Position numbers and translations under genes: made by a program | Shown: piece after piece, positions 51,600 through 61,303 of the stretch | How the letters are laid out: each line of letters begins with the position of its first letter | Position numbering within the stretch: position 1 is the stretch's first letter | Assembly: GCF_900142215.1 (NCBI RefSeq) | Contig: NZ_FRAC01000007.1 | Span: forward strand, 422,412-486,411 | DNA length: 64,000 nt | Source of the DNA: Anaerocolumna jejuensis DSM 15929 | GTDB lineage: Bacteria; Bacillota; Clostridia; Lachnospirales; Lachnospiraceae | Direction of reading: 5' to 3' | Notes under the pieces: generated by a model | Told to the model about the DNA's origin: nothing | What the model saw: the letters and a program-made list of their open reading frames with translations, nothing else | Databases searched by the model: none

Positions 51600-54133
51600 T
51601 GGGAATAAAAAGACCTTTCATATGGATTCTTGCCGCATATCTTGCCGGGCTTGCTGTTCATGAGGCAGATTTTCCGGCGGTGCTGGCAGCCGGGGCAGGC
51701 ATGCTCCTTGCAATACTTGTCTGGCTGCTGCTACCGCAGCGGCGACGGCAAAGGCTTACGAATTACTCCTTTCTTCTGCTTCTTCCCCTGTTGTTTCTTA
51801 TGGGATATATACAGATAAATAAAGAGCTTCTGACCCCGGCGGCAGACAAAGCCTTTGAACAAAAGCACAGGGCACGGGCACAAGGAGAAGTAAGTCTTGT
51901 GGAAGAAACAGAAAAATACACGAGGCTGACCATAAAGGAATCGGTGCTTTCAATAGAGGGCGGAGGTACCTATCAGGACCTTAAGCTGTTAGTCTATATC
52001 GATGATAATGAAAAATACCGTGCCGGCAATAAGGTGGAGGTATCCGGCAGCGTAATCAAGTTCACAAAAGCCTCTAATCCGGGCCAGTTCAACGAATATC
52101 TGTTTTATCGAACCAAAAAGTATCATTACAAATTCTATGCAGAGTCTGTTATAATTCTCAATTCTAAAATCAATTCTTACCATCAGACCCTTTTCACAAT
52201 AAGAAAACAATTAACGGCTACCTACTATATGTTGCTTTCGGAAAAAAATGCAGGAATTCTTACAGCCATGATGTTAGGTGATACCAATAATCTGGACGCT
52301 GATATAAAGGAGCTCTACAGGGAAAACGGCATATCCCATATTCTGGCCATTTCAGGGCTGCATATATCTCTTCTGGGACTTACACTGTACAAGATATTCC
52401 GGCGCCTTCGCGTTCCTCTCTTCTTATCCACGGCTTTTACCCTGCTGTTCTTATATTCCTACGGAATCCTAACCGGTTTTGGTGTATCCACCAACCGGGC
52501 GGTAGTCATGATGGGAGTATACATGGCGGCACTTCTTGTGGGAAGGACCTATGACCTTCTTTCCGGGACAGCCTTCAGTGCGCTTATCATATTGTTACAA
52601 AGCCCCCTTGAAGTTACCAGTGCCGGTTTCCTGCTTTCCTTTGGGGCTGTTATAGGAATAGGTACGGTTTATCCGGCACTGCAAAATGCATTATCCGGAA
52701 AGGAGATGGATGGGCAGAGGAAACCGGATGAGCAGAGGAAACCGGATGGACAGAAGAAACCGGATAAGCAGAGGAAACCGGATGAGCAGAAGAAACCGGA
52801 TGAGCAGAAGAAACCGGATGGGCAGAAGATGCCGGATAAAAAGGCGGGTCCTTCATTTCGAAAGGCGGCTGGTAATTTAATATGGCAGACGCTGCTTACA
52901 AGCCTGAGTGCCCAGGTTATACTTCTTCCAATTCTTTTGTGGTTCTTTTATGAAATGCCTGCCTATTCTCTCTTTGTAAATCTTTTGATAATTCCCCTGT
53001 CCTCTCTGCTGACCATACTTGCTTTTATAACTGTGCTTGCAGGCTGTATCAGTGTGCCACTTGGTGTTTTTTTAATGGGCAGTGTAAACTATATTCTGGA
53101 ATTTTATGAGGGAGTATGCCGTTTGGGTTCTAAGCTCCCTTATAAAAGTATCCTGACGGGAAGGCCCGGGATATTGGTGATTCTTATCTTTTATGCAGCG
53201 CTCTTTTTCTTTGTGCAGTGGAACAAAAAGAAGGGAAGAAGGCTTAGCTTGCTGCTATTGCTTTCTTTCGTTATCCTGTTGGTACCGGTAAAGGAGAAGC
53301 ATTTGGAGGTGGTATTTCTGGATGTAGGCCAGGGAGACGGGATATTTTTGAGATTTCCAGACGGTACCACCATGCTGGTGGACGGCGGCAGTTCTGATGT
53401 AAAGGAATTAGGGAAATACCGGCTGGAGCCCTTTTTAAAATACAAAGGAATAAAGAGGATTGACTACGCTGTCGTTACTCATGGGGACAGTGATCATTAT
53501 TCCGGTGTCCTTGAATTCATGCAGCCTGAATACAAGGGAGATATCAGGATAAAGCATCTGATACTTCCTGGTGTTTCATTAAAGGTAGAAGCTTACCATA
53601 ACCTTATTCAGGCTGCAGAAAAGAGGAGTGCTGGGGTATCTGTTCTGAGCAAAGGAGATTCCTTGGAGAGGGGAGGGGTATATCTTAGCTGTCTTTGGCC
53701 GGATAAAGGAGCAATCGAATCCTCCGGGGAAGCTTCAGATACCAACAGCCATTCCATTGTGCTGAGCCTCCGTTACCTGGAATTCGACCTCTTACTTACC
53801 GGAGATCTGGAAGGTATGGGCGAAGGGGAGGTTACTAAGGAAATTGAGAAGGGAAAACTGCAAAAGAGGATACCTATTTATTACGATATTCTTAAGGTGG
53901 CACATCATGGTTCAAAATACTCCTCCGGCAGTGAATTCCTTCATGCCGCAGCGCCTGCCTATTCTATAATTTCATGCGGAGCAGATAATTCCTACGGCCA
54001 TCCCCACAAGGAAACCTTAAAACGGCTGATGGACAGCGGCTGCAGAATATTTCAGACGCCGGAGAGCGGGGCTGTAACGGTAATAACGGACGGAAAAAAT
54101 ATGTGTATAGATGAATGGAGCAAGGGAGGATAA
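51599..54133 (+). CDS. comEC: ComEC/Rec2 DNA-uptake channel protein
   Basis: Membrane protein of 844 residues forming the channel for single-stranded DNA in transformation. Domains: N-terminal DUF4131 region (about 1-215), competence domain with HILAISGLHISLLG, and a C-terminal MBL domain with VFLDVGQGDGIF, VVTHGDSDHYSG and VAHHGSKYSSGS. Odd feature: a charged, repetitive insert at residues 371-412 between membrane segments, made of seven DxQ[KR]KP hexads. Start ATG overlaps the GerMN stop. Together with the ComEA-like protein it suggests natural competence. Confidence 0.95.
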   Translation: MGIKRPFIWILAAYLAGLAVHEADFPAVLAAGAGMLLAILVWLLLPQRRRQRLTNYSFLLLLPLLFLMGYIQINKELLTPAADKAFEQKHRARAQGEVSLVEETEKYTRLTIKESVLSIEGGGTYQDLKLLVYIDDNEKYRAGNKVEVSGSVIKFTKASNPGQFNEYLFYRTKKYHYKFYAESVIILNSKINSYHQTLFTIRKQLTATYYMLLSEKNAGILTAMMLGDTNNLDADIKELYRENGISHILAISGLHISLLGLTLYKIFRRLRVPLFLSTAFTLLFLYSYGILTGFGVSTNRAVVMMGVYMAALLVGRTYDLLSGTAFSALIILLQSPLEVTSAGFLLSFGAVIGIGTVYPALQNALSGKEMDGQRKPDEQRKPDGQKKPDKQRKPDEQKKPDEQKKPDGQKMPDKKAGPSFRKAAGNLIWQTLLTSLSAQVILLPILLWFFYEMPAYSLFVNLLIIPLSSLLTILAFITVLAGCISVPLGVFLMGSVNYILEFYEGVCRLGSKLPYKSILTGRPGILVILIFYAALFFFVQWNKKKGRRLSLLLLLSFVILLVPVKEKHLEVVFLDVGQGDGIFLRFPDGTTMLVDGGSSDVKELGKYRLEPFLKYKGIKRIDYAVVTHGDSDHYSGVLEFMQPEYKGDIRIKHLILPGVSLKVEAYHNLIQAAEKRSAGVSVLSKGDSLERGGVYLSCLWPDKGAIESSGEASDTNSHSIVLSLRYLEFDLLLTGDLEGMGEGEVTKEIEKGKLQKRIPIYYDILKVAHHGSKYSSGSEFLHAAAPAYSIISCGADNSYGHPHKETLKRLMDSGCRIFQTPESGAVTVITDGKNMCIDEWSKGG
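52709..52834 (+). repeat. 18 bp tandem repeats inside comEC
   Basis: Seven consecutive 18-base units (GATGAGCAGAGGAAACCG-type) encoding D-x-Q-[KR]-K/M-P. Frame is preserved and the units are similar at DNA level, suggesting recent expansion. Located in a loop between transmembrane segments. Confidence 0.92.
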
Positions 54134-54270
54134 TAACGGAGAAGAGATAGCTGCATAATTTAATAAATTTTAAACTATTAGTAACTTGCCTGTTATGCTA
54201 TAATATAACAGAACGTTTAAAAAAGGGTGCTTTAAACACCCCAAAATAAGGAGGAAGGCAAGGTAAAGGA

Positions 54271-55101
54271 ATGGATTTCATCGAGATTTTAAAAGTTATT
54301 TTTTACGGAATTGTGGAAGGTATTACAGAATGGCTTCCTATCAGCAGTACAGGGCATATGATTTTGGTAGAGCAGATAATGCCCTTAAATGTCAGCAAGG
54401 AGTTTATGGAAATGTTCCGGGTAGTTATTCAGCTGGGAGCCATCTTTGCAGTTCTTGTTCTCTACTGGAATAAAATCTTTCCCTTTCAGTTGAAAGATAA
54501 AAATAAACCCTTTATAAAAGGGGATATTATGAATCTTTGGTTCAAAATTATCGTAGCAATACTTCCTGCCATGATAATTGGAATACCCTTTGACGACAAA
54601 ATCGATGCGCTGTTTTATAACTATGTAACAGTAGCAATTACGCTGATTGTATACGGTATCCTCTTTATTCTTATCGAGAACCGCAATAAGAGCGGGAATT
54701 TTAGAATCAGAAAGTTATCGGGCATTACATATCAGACGGCGATTATTATCGGCGTTTTCCAGGTACTTTCCCTGATTCCAGGAACCTCCAGATCAGGAGC
54801 GACCATACTGGGTGCCATATTGATTGGTGTATCCAGAGAGGTTGCGGCAGAATTCACCTTCTTTTTAGCAATTCCTGTTATGTTCGGAGCAAGCTTAATT
54901 AAAATGCTGAAGTTTGGTTTCGATTTTACCGGGAATGAGGTACTGGTTCTGGTACTTGGCATGTTAACCGCTTTTGTGGTTTCCGTTCTGGCTATCAAAT
55001 TTCTTATGGGATATATTAAGAAGCATGATTTCAAGGCCTTTGGAATTTACCGAATTGTATTAGGAATTTTAGTGTTACTGTACTTTATTGCAGTACATTA
55101 A
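54271..55101 (+). CDS. uppP: Undecaprenyl-diphosphatase (BacA type)
   Basis: Integral membrane phosphatase of 276 residues that recycles undecaprenyl pyrophosphate, the lipid carrier of cell-wall synthesis; family members give bacitracin resistance. Motifs EGITEWLPISSTGHM near the N-terminus and PGTSRSGATI at the active site. Eight or so spans. ATG with a weak GCAAGGTAAAGG site. A TATAAT hexamer at 54199 and a small GGGTG/CACCC hairpin at 54224 precede it. Confidence 0.96.
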   Translation: MDFIEILKVIFYGIVEGITEWLPISSTGHMILVEQIMPLNVSKEFMEMFRVVIQLGAIFAVLVLYWNKIFPFQLKDKNKPFIKGDIMNLWFKIIVAILPAMIIGIPFDDKIDALFYNYVTVAITLIVYGILFILIENRNKSGNFRIRKLSGITYQTAIIIGVFQVLSLIPGTSRSGATILGAILIGVSREVAAEFTFFLAIPVMFGASLIKMLKFGFDFTGNEVLVLVLGMLTAFVVSVLAIKFLMGYIKKHDFKAFGIYRIVLGILVLLYFIAVH

Positions 55102-55106
55102 TCAAA

Positions 55107-55308
55107 AATAGGAAGATTGGGCTTTTTCAAATGGGAATAAGAAGATTAGCTATTTTCAAATCTAAATAATAAAATCGAGCTACTATTTAATAAAAAATAA
55201 TAAGATTGAGCTGTTTTTAATTAAGAATAAGATTGAACTGTTTTTATTTAAGAATAAGATTGAATTGTTTTTAAAAAAGAATAAAGACTTGAGCTACTTT
55301 TCAAAAAA
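55107..55308 (+). repeat. Degenerate 27 bp AT-rich tandem repeat
   Basis: Several units close to AATAAGATTGAACTGTTTTT followed by ATTTAAG, best preserved at 55200-55280, degrading upstream. It lies downstream of uppP in the 519-base gap before the second sugar operon. No coding frame. Confidence 0.6.
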
Positions 55309-55346
55309 GGGGGGTGTACTATGGAGATAGTATCATTCCCCTTTTT
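55304..55346 (+). terminator. Probable rho-independent terminator
   Basis: AAAAAGGGG (55304-55312) with CCCCTTTTT (55338-55346), inner pairs TACTAT/ATAGTA, ending in a T run. Placed to separate the uppP region from the downstream sugar operon. Confidence 0.7.
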
Positions 55347-55497
55347 GTCAGGCTGATTTCTTTCCTAGACCATATTAGAAAGAGAGCGCAGAACAGCTTT
55401 ACAGCTTGTTTCATAGATGGCAGATTTCGAAATAGTTCTGTAAGGAGCAGCATTTTACCATACAATATATACAATAGAAAAATATAATTAAAACCTA

Positions 55498-55526
55498 TTG
55501 ACAGCAAATCACACAACTGCTATAAT
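55498..55526 (+). promoter_or_regulatory. Consensus SigA promoter of the GH65 sugar operon
   Basis: TTGACA (55498-55503), 17-base spacer, TATAAT (55521-55526): exact consensus in both hexamers. A LacI-type palindrome follows within three bases. Confidence 0.85.
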
Positions 55527-55528
55527 AA

Positions 55529-55585
55529 GTTTAACGTTAAACGCACAATACATAGAAAATAAAGAGGGTAAGTTTAACGTAAAAC
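55529..55585 (+). promoter_or_regulatory. Two LacI-family operator candidates
   Basis: GTTTAACGTTAAAC (55529-55542), a perfect 14-base palindrome with central CG, and GTTTAACGTAAAAC (55572-55585), one mismatch. The first covers the transcription start; the second lies 36 bases before the gene. This is the pattern of a strong promoter held by a sugar-responsive LacI repressor. Confidence 0.7.
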
Positions 55586-55620
55586 TATATAAGAACCTAA
55601 AATAAGGAAGGGGAAGATTT

Positions 55621-57093
55621 ATGAAAAAAACGAAAAGACTTGTTAGTATGCTCCTGTGCTTTTTGTTAATTGCAGCCATGCTTGCCGGCTGCAAGAAGAA
55701 TAACAACACAGCAAATACAAGTACGGGGGATGCAGCACCTGCAGCAACAGATGAAACGACGCCTACGGAAGCAGCAACAGCCGCTCCAGCTGAGAAATTC
55801 CAGATAAAGCTTGGCATCTGGCCGGAAGATACCTTAACAGATGATATTAAGCTTCATGAAGGTTATGTAAAGACCTTTAATGAGAAGCATCCCAATGTTG
55901 AAGTTGTTCCTGACCATTACAAATATGCAACGGATACCTTCGTTTCCCTTGCAGAATCAGGAAACCTTCCTACTATTTTTGAAACCTGGTACACAGAACC
56001 TCAGAAGTTGATCAACGGTGGTTTTGTAGCCGATATTACCGATGAATTAAAGGCAAGAGGCTGGGATACGGCAATGAATCCTTCAATTCTTAACCTGCTT
56101 TCAAAGGACGGAAAAATTTATGGTATTCCCCGTGACGGATATGCCCTGGGCCTTATGATAAATACGGAACTCTTTGAGGAGGCCGGTCTGGTAGATGACA
56201 AGGGAATTCCCAAATATCCCAAGACCTGGGAGGAATTTGCCCAGACCGCTAAGACGATCAAGGATAAGACAGGCCAGGCCGGTCTTTGCCTCCTGGCAAA
56301 GGACAATGCAGGCGGCTGGCATTTCAGCAACCTTGCATGGGATTTCGGTGCAACCTTAACTCTTGAAAAAGATGGCAAATTCGTTGCTAATGTAAATACT
56401 CCGGAAGCTATCAAGGCAATGGAATATGTAAAATCCTTAAAATGGGAATATGATGTACTTACTCCCGATCCTACCAACGAAGATTGGGGAACCGGCTTTG
56501 TGAACCTGGGAACTGGCACGGCAGCTATGTATATAGCAGCGAATGATGCTGTTAACCAGCCTACTCAGGTCAATGGCCTGCCTGTTGACAAATTATCTTT
56601 AGTACCCCTGCCTGCAGGTCCTGGCGGACAGTACTCCTTATCCGGCGGCACTCCTTATATGTTCTCCAAGGATGCTACTCCCGACCAGATTAACGCAGCT
56701 CTTGACTATCTTGAAGTTATGGGTAAAGCTCCCGTTGCTACCGATGATGCTGTTGCCGGTATGAAGGCAGACGCCCAGAACAAGAAAGACAGCGGCGTAC
56801 CTGTAATTCCCCGTTTCCCCTGCTGGATTGACCAGAAGGTTCTGGATGCCGAGAGTGCTGTTCAGAAAGAGTACAGCAATGTTGATATGAATCTTTTCAA
56901 TGATTACTTTAACATCATTAAGACAGACGGTAACTTACGTTTGGAAGAACCCGGTTCCGCACAGGATTTATATGCTGAGCTTACAAAGGTTCTTCAGGCA
57001 GTTATTACTGACAAGAACGCAGATGTTGCAGCACTTATGAAGACAGCTAACGATAACTATCAGAAGCTTCTTGACGAAAATGTTAATAAATAA
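55621..57093 (+). CDS. Sugar ABC transporter substrate-binding lipoprotein (family 1)
   Basis: Binding lipoprotein of 490 residues with lipobox MLAGC (C24), an Ala/Thr-rich linker and a family-1 fold: KLGIWPEDTLTDD, FNEKHPNVEVVPDHY, IPRDGYALGLMINTELFEEAG, GGTPYMFSKDA. Likely binds the disaccharide or oligosaccharide cleaved by the two GH65 enzymes. ATG preceded by AAGGAAGGGG. Confidence 0.94.
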   Translation: MKKTKRLVSMLLCFLLIAAMLAGCKKNNNTANTSTGDAAPAATDETTPTEAATAAPAEKFQIKLGIWPEDTLTDDIKLHEGYVKTFNEKHPNVEVVPDHYKYATDTFVSLAESGNLPTIFETWYTEPQKLINGGFVADITDELKARGWDTAMNPSILNLLSKDGKIYGIPRDGYALGLMINTELFEEAGLVDDKGIPKYPKTWEEFAQTAKTIKDKTGQAGLCLLAKDNAGGWHFSNLAWDFGATLTLEKDGKFVANVNTPEAIKAMEYVKSLKWEYDVLTPDPTNEDWGTGFVNLGTGTAAMYIAANDAVNQPTQVNGLPVDKLSLVPLPAGPGGQYSLSGGTPYMFSKDATPDQINAALDYLEVMGKAPVATDDAVAGMKADAQNKKDSGVPVIPRFPCWIDQKVLDAESAVQKEYSNVDMNLFNDYFNIIKTDGNLRLEEPGSAQDLYAELTKVLQAVITDKNADVAALMKTANDNYQKLLDENVNK

Positions 57094-57104
57094 ATAGACA
57101 TACG

Positions 57105-57140
57105 AGTTGATGGGGATCTTAAGCAAGATGCCCATCAACT
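57105..57140 (+). repeat. Intercistronic hairpin after second sugar-binding protein gene
   Basis: Perfect 10-base stem AGTTGATGGG (57105-57114) with CCCATCAACT (57131-57140), between the binding protein and first permease, with no T run. Confidence 0.7.
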
Positions 57141-57179
57141 CTGATAAGACAAAATTGAATTACAAGGAGGGCAGATAAC

Positions 57180-58097
57180 GTGGCTGGAACGAAAAATAAC
57201 ATGGCAAATAAGGCATCGGGAACTGGTGGTAGGATAAAGAGAAAAGATTTAACAGGATGGCTTATCATGCTGCCGACAATCCTGTTATTTGCATTTTTTG
57301 TGTGGGAGCCATTGGTTGAAAGTATCCGACTCTCTCTTTATACCGCAAAAGGAATCCGCTTAGATAAGTTTATAGGCTTTACCAATTACATAAAGGTATT
57401 AAAGCATCCGGATTTTTTGGCGGCATTTTCCAACACATTCGTATATATTTTATGGTCTTTGATTATCGGATTTTTTGTTCCGATTATCATGGCGGTATTG
57501 ATAACAGAAACTACACATTTCAGAAGCTTTTTCAGAGTAGGAGTATATTTCCCTAATATTATGCCGGGACTTGCCACCGTACTTATGTGGGGATTCTTTT
57601 TCCGTCCCGGAAATACAGGTGTTTTGAACATATTGCTGGATAAAATCGGTGTGGCACCTCAGATTTGGCTCACCAATCCCAAATGGACCATTCCCCTTAT
57701 TGTGGCTGCAATGACCTGGAAGGGGGCCGGCTCCACTGCCTTAATTTATATGGCAGGTATATCGAATATTAATCCCGAGCTGTATGAAGCAGCAACAATT
57801 GACGGCGCGGGTATCTTAAGTAGAATGCGATACATTACAGTCCCCAGCATCTTTTCTCTGGGCAAGACCTTACTCATTCTGCAAATAATCTCTGTGTTCC
57901 AGATAATTTACGAGCCATTGGTTATGACAAACGGCGGACCAAACAATGCAAGTATTTCCATTATGCAGCTGGTATACAATTACGCCTTCCGGGATTACAA
58001 CTATCCCATGGCAGCCGCCCTGTCCGTTATGATGAGTATCGTGCTAATTATATTAAGCGGCTTGTATTTTAAAATTACCGCTTCCAAAGAAGACTAG
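57180..58097 (+). CDS. Sugar ABC transporter permease (MalF/UgpA type)
   Basis: Permease of 305 residues with six spans. A basic N-terminal tail precedes MLPTILLFAFFVWEP; the EAA loop reads INPELYEAATIDGAGILSRMRYITVPSI. GTG start with AAGGAGGGC upstream. Partner of the next gene; no ATPase is encoded here. Confidence 0.94.
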   Translation: MAGTKNNMANKASGTGGRIKRKDLTGWLIMLPTILLFAFFVWEPLVESIRLSLYTAKGIRLDKFIGFTNYIKVLKHPDFLAAFSNTFVYILWSLIIGFFVPIIMAVLITETTHFRSFFRVGVYFPNIMPGLATVLMWGFFFRPGNTGVLNILLDKIGVAPQIWLTNPKWTIPLIVAAMTWKGAGSTALIYMAGISNINPELYEAATIDGAGILSRMRYITVPSIFSLGKTLLILQIISVFQIIYEPLVMTNGGPNNASISIMQLVYNYAFRDYNYPMAAALSVMMSIVLIILSGLYFKITASKED

Positions 58098-58108
58098 GGG
58101 GTGTTTGA

Positions 58109-58987
58109 ATGTTCTTTGATAATTACAGAAAAAAAGAAGACGGTGTTGTCCGTTTTTATGACCTTCATTCCAAACGCACCAAAACATTGCTGATTATTAT
58201 TTATATCATATGTTTTGCTATTATCATAACCTCCCTGTTTCCGCCTGTATGGGTATTCCTGGCAAGCTTTAAGGACATCAGGGAGTTCAGAAGAAGTGCA
58301 ACTATTTTGCCTTCCCATTTTGATTTCAGTACGTTTTCGAAGACCTGGAATGATTTGAAATTTGCCAAGTTTTATATTAACTCCTCGATTTCCGTTGCCG
58401 GCAGTGTTGTGTGTGCGGTTATCTTTAACGGACTGATTGCATATGTTATCGGAATATTAAAGCCCAAGGGACATAAAGTGGTTTTCGGATTGGTTATGTG
58501 GAGCTTATTAATCCCTACAACAACCAGCGTTGTTGCATTATTTGTAAATATTAACAGAATCGGATTGAACCAGTCCTTCTTACCTTTGTGGCTTTCCTTC
58601 GGCGCCAATGCGTTTTATGTGGTGTTGTTTAAACAGTTCTTTGAAGGACTGCCAAAGGAATTAATAGAGGCTGCCAAGCTGGACGGATGCGGATATCTGA
58701 AGACCTTTGCCAGCATTGTACTTCCGCTGTCAAAATCTATCGTTATGGTAGTAGTAATATTTGCCATCAATGCTGCCTGGTCCGATTTCCTCCTGCCTTA
58801 CCTGGTATTAAACGGTTCGGGAAAGGAAACGGTTATGGTTCGCTTATTCATGTTCAGGACTTCCACCGCCACAGATGTTGAAGTTCTGAGAGCAGTAGCT
58901 TTTTCAATTATTCCTCCAATTATTTTATTTACTATTTTCCAAAAACAAATAACAGAAGGCGCAGCAGCAGGAGCATTAAAGGGGTAG
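58109..58987 (+). CDS. Sugar ABC transporter permease (MalG/UgpE type)
   Basis: Permease of 292 residues with six spans, EAA loop LPKELIEAAKLDGCGYLKTFASIVLPL and NAAWSDFLLPYLVLNG. Starts 12 bases after the first permease with AGGGGGTG upstream. Ends 4 bases before the first GH65 gene. Confidence 0.94.
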   Translation: MFFDNYRKKEDGVVRFYDLHSKRTKTLLIIIYIICFAIIITSLFPPVWVFLASFKDIREFRRSATILPSHFDFSTFSKTWNDLKFAKFYINSSISVAGSVVCAVIFNGLIAYVIGILKPKGHKVVFGLVMWSLLIPTTTSVVALFVNINRIGLNQSFLPLWLSFGANAFYVVLFKQFFEGLPKELIEAAKLDGCGYLKTFASIVLPLSKSIVMVVVIFAINAAWSDFLLPYLVLNGSGKETVMVRLFMFRTSTATDVEVLRAVAFSIIPPIILFTIFQKQITEGAAAGALKG

Positions 58988-58990
58988 AGT

Positions 58991-61285
58991 ATGGCAAAAT
59001 CAGCAGATATTTATTATAAAGTACATCCATGGAAGATTATTGAAAAAGGCTTTAACAAGGATTATGCAAGGGTTTCTGAATCGGTATTTTCTCTGGGAAA
59101 TGAATATATGGGAACCAGAGGCTATTTTGAAGAAGGCTATTCAGGCGACAGCCTTATCGGTAATTATTTCAACGGAATATATGAAGCGGCAGAACTGGAG
59201 AAGTCCGGTTATAAAGGAATAATAGACAGGACGGAGTTTATTGTGAATTCCGCAGACTGGTTATACACAAGAATCGAAGCAGACGGTGAGGCGGCAGACC
59301 TTAATACCGCCGCTTTCAGGGATTTTGAAAGAGTGCTGGATTTAAAAAGCGGCATTTTGACCAGAAGCTATACCTGGGTTTTAAAGAGCGGTAAAAAGCT
59401 CAGGCTTGAATTTGAACGTTTTTTATCTATGAAAGAGGCGGAAATCGCCGTACAAAGGATTAAAATTACACCTGTTGATTTCTCCGGAGAGATAACCCTC
59501 TATTCCGGTATTGATTTTACCCAGATTCATCATATGACCGGCAATTGTATGTGGAACGTTACGGAAGCCGCATCAGAAGATAACGCTATCAGCCTGTTGG
59601 GAAATACCGTCAGTACGGACCAGTCTCTTTTAGTAAGCTGCCTGTTTCAGTGCGATTGCGAGGAGAAGACAGATTATAAAGAGGAGAAGAAGCTGGTAAG
59701 AAAATTCCTGCTTTCAGGAGAAGAAGGAAAAACGGCAGAGTTCACCAAGATTATCAGAAATATCAGCAGAAAGGGAACCGGTTACCGGGAGAAGGAAGAA
59801 TTTCAGAAGAAATGCAGGGAAAACAGCCAGGTACTGAAGTCCTTAAGCTATGAGAAGCTCAGGGAGGATACCCTTAGCTGGTGGGAAGAGACCTGGAGGG
59901 ATTCTGATATTGCAATTGAGGGAGATGAATTGAACCAGCAGGGTATCCGCTACTGCATCTTCCAAATGCACCAGACCTATCATGGCGCCGACAAAGGGAC
60001 CATTATCGGCGCAAAAGGATTAACAGGAGAAGCCTACAGCGGGAATACCTTCTGGGATACCGAAGCCTACTGCCTTCCCTTTTATATCTTTAATAATACA
60101 GAAGCGGCCAGGCATCTGCTGGAATTCCGTTATCTGACACTTCCTGAGGCAATGGAAAGAGCAAAGGCACTGGACTGTAAAGGTGCCTTCTATCCGATTG
60201 CTACCATCACAGGCAGAGAGTGCTGTTCCCTCTGGCAGCATGCCAGCCTGCAGCTTCAGGCTTCCACAGCAGTTGCTTATGGGTTCTGGCATTATGAAAA
60301 TATAACCGGGGATGAAGAATTTATCTTTGAAAAGGGCCTTCCCATCTTAATCGAATTAAGCAGGATGCTTGCAAGCCGGGGAGATTGGAGTGCAGATCAG
60401 ACGCGTTACGGCTTCTATGGCGTAATGGGGCCCGACGAATTCCAGATGATGGTAAACAATAATTGCTATACCAACTATCTTGGAAAGAAGACGCTGGAAT
60501 ATACCCTGGAGGTTCTGCAAAGATGTGCCGGAAAAGACCCTGCCGGATATCAGGAGATTCGGAAGGAACGTAATCTGACTGCAGAGGAGATTGGTTTTTT
60601 CCGTAATATAGCAGAGCATATGTACATTCCTTATGACGAAGAGACCGGTATATTTGAGCAGCATGAAGGATACTTTAACCTGCCCCATGTGGATATAAAT
60701 AAGATTCCCATAGCGGAATTTCCGCTGTACCATCATTGGACCTATGACAGAATATACCGTAATGATATGTTAAAGCAGCCGGATGTCCTGATGATGATGC
60801 TTTTGTATAACAGGGATTTTACAGAAGAACAGTTAAAAAATAATTATGAGTACTATGAGCCCAGATGCATTCATGAGAGCTCTCTTTCACCCTCTGTCCA
60901 CTCCATCCTGGCTTCCCAGCTAAGGAAGGAAGAAGAGGCATACAAATTCTTCGGTTTTGCCACCAGAATGGATCTGGATAACTACAACCGAAATACCGGT
61001 GAAGGTCTTCACACCACTTCCATTGCAGCAGCCTGGATGAATATTGTCTATGGCTTTGGCGGTATGAGGTCTGACGGAAAAGAGCTTTCCTTTGCTCCTT
61101 CTTTGCCGGAGGAATGGAAGGGCTATTCCTTTAAGGTGCATTTTAAGGAGGATGTCATTCTGACCAGTGTGGATGAGGCAGGTATTAAAATATCCTCCCG
61201 GAAAGGGTCTGGCATTCAGGTTCTGATTTATGGAAAGCCATATACTTTAGGGCAGGAGGAATTGGTAATTCCCATCACCCGTTAG
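58991..61285 (+). CDS. GH65 glycoside phosphorylase, paralogue 1
   Basis: Cytoplasmic inverting phosphorylase of 764 residues that splits an alpha-glucoside with phosphate, giving beta-glucose 1-phosphate and sparing ATP. N-terminal beta-sandwich (FSLGNEYMGTRGYFEEG), then an (alpha/alpha)6 barrel with catalytic acid E483 in MGPDEFQ, WDTEAYCLPF and phosphate-binding HESSLSP. Specificity within the family (maltose, kojibiose, nigerose or longer alpha-1,3-glucans) cannot be read safely. ATG with AGGGGTAG upstream; coupled to the permease gene. Confidence 0.93.
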   Translation: MAKSADIYYKVHPWKIIEKGFNKDYARVSESVFSLGNEYMGTRGYFEEGYSGDSLIGNYFNGIYEAAELEKSGYKGIIDRTEFIVNSADWLYTRIEADGEAADLNTAAFRDFERVLDLKSGILTRSYTWVLKSGKKLRLEFERFLSMKEAEIAVQRIKITPVDFSGEITLYSGIDFTQIHHMTGNCMWNVTEAASEDNAISLLGNTVSTDQSLLVSCLFQCDCEEKTDYKEEKKLVRKFLLSGEEGKTAEFTKIIRNISRKGTGYREKEEFQKKCRENSQVLKSLSYEKLREDTLSWWEETWRDSDIAIEGDELNQQGIRYCIFQMHQTYHGADKGTIIGAKGLTGEAYSGNTFWDTEAYCLPFYIFNNTEAARHLLEFRYLTLPEAMERAKALDCKGAFYPIATITGRECCSLWQHASLQLQASTAVAYGFWHYENITGDEEFIFEKGLPILIELSRMLASRGDWSADQTRYGFYGVMGPDEFQMMVNNNCYTNYLGKKTLEYTLEVLQRCAGKDPAGYQEIRKERNLTAEEIGFFRNIAEHMYIPYDEETGIFEQHEGYFNLPHVDINKIPIAEFPLYHHWTYDRIYRNDMLKQPDVLMMMLLYNRDFTEEQLKNNYEYYEPRCIHESSLSPSVHSILASQLRKEEEAYKFFGFATRMDLDNYNRNTGEGLHTTSIAAAWMNIVYGFGGMRSDGKELSFAPSLPEEWKGYSFKVHFKEDVILTSVDEAGIKISSRKGSGIQVLIYGKPYTLGQEELVIPITR

Positions 61286-61303
61286 GAAAGGATTTCATGT
61301 AGG

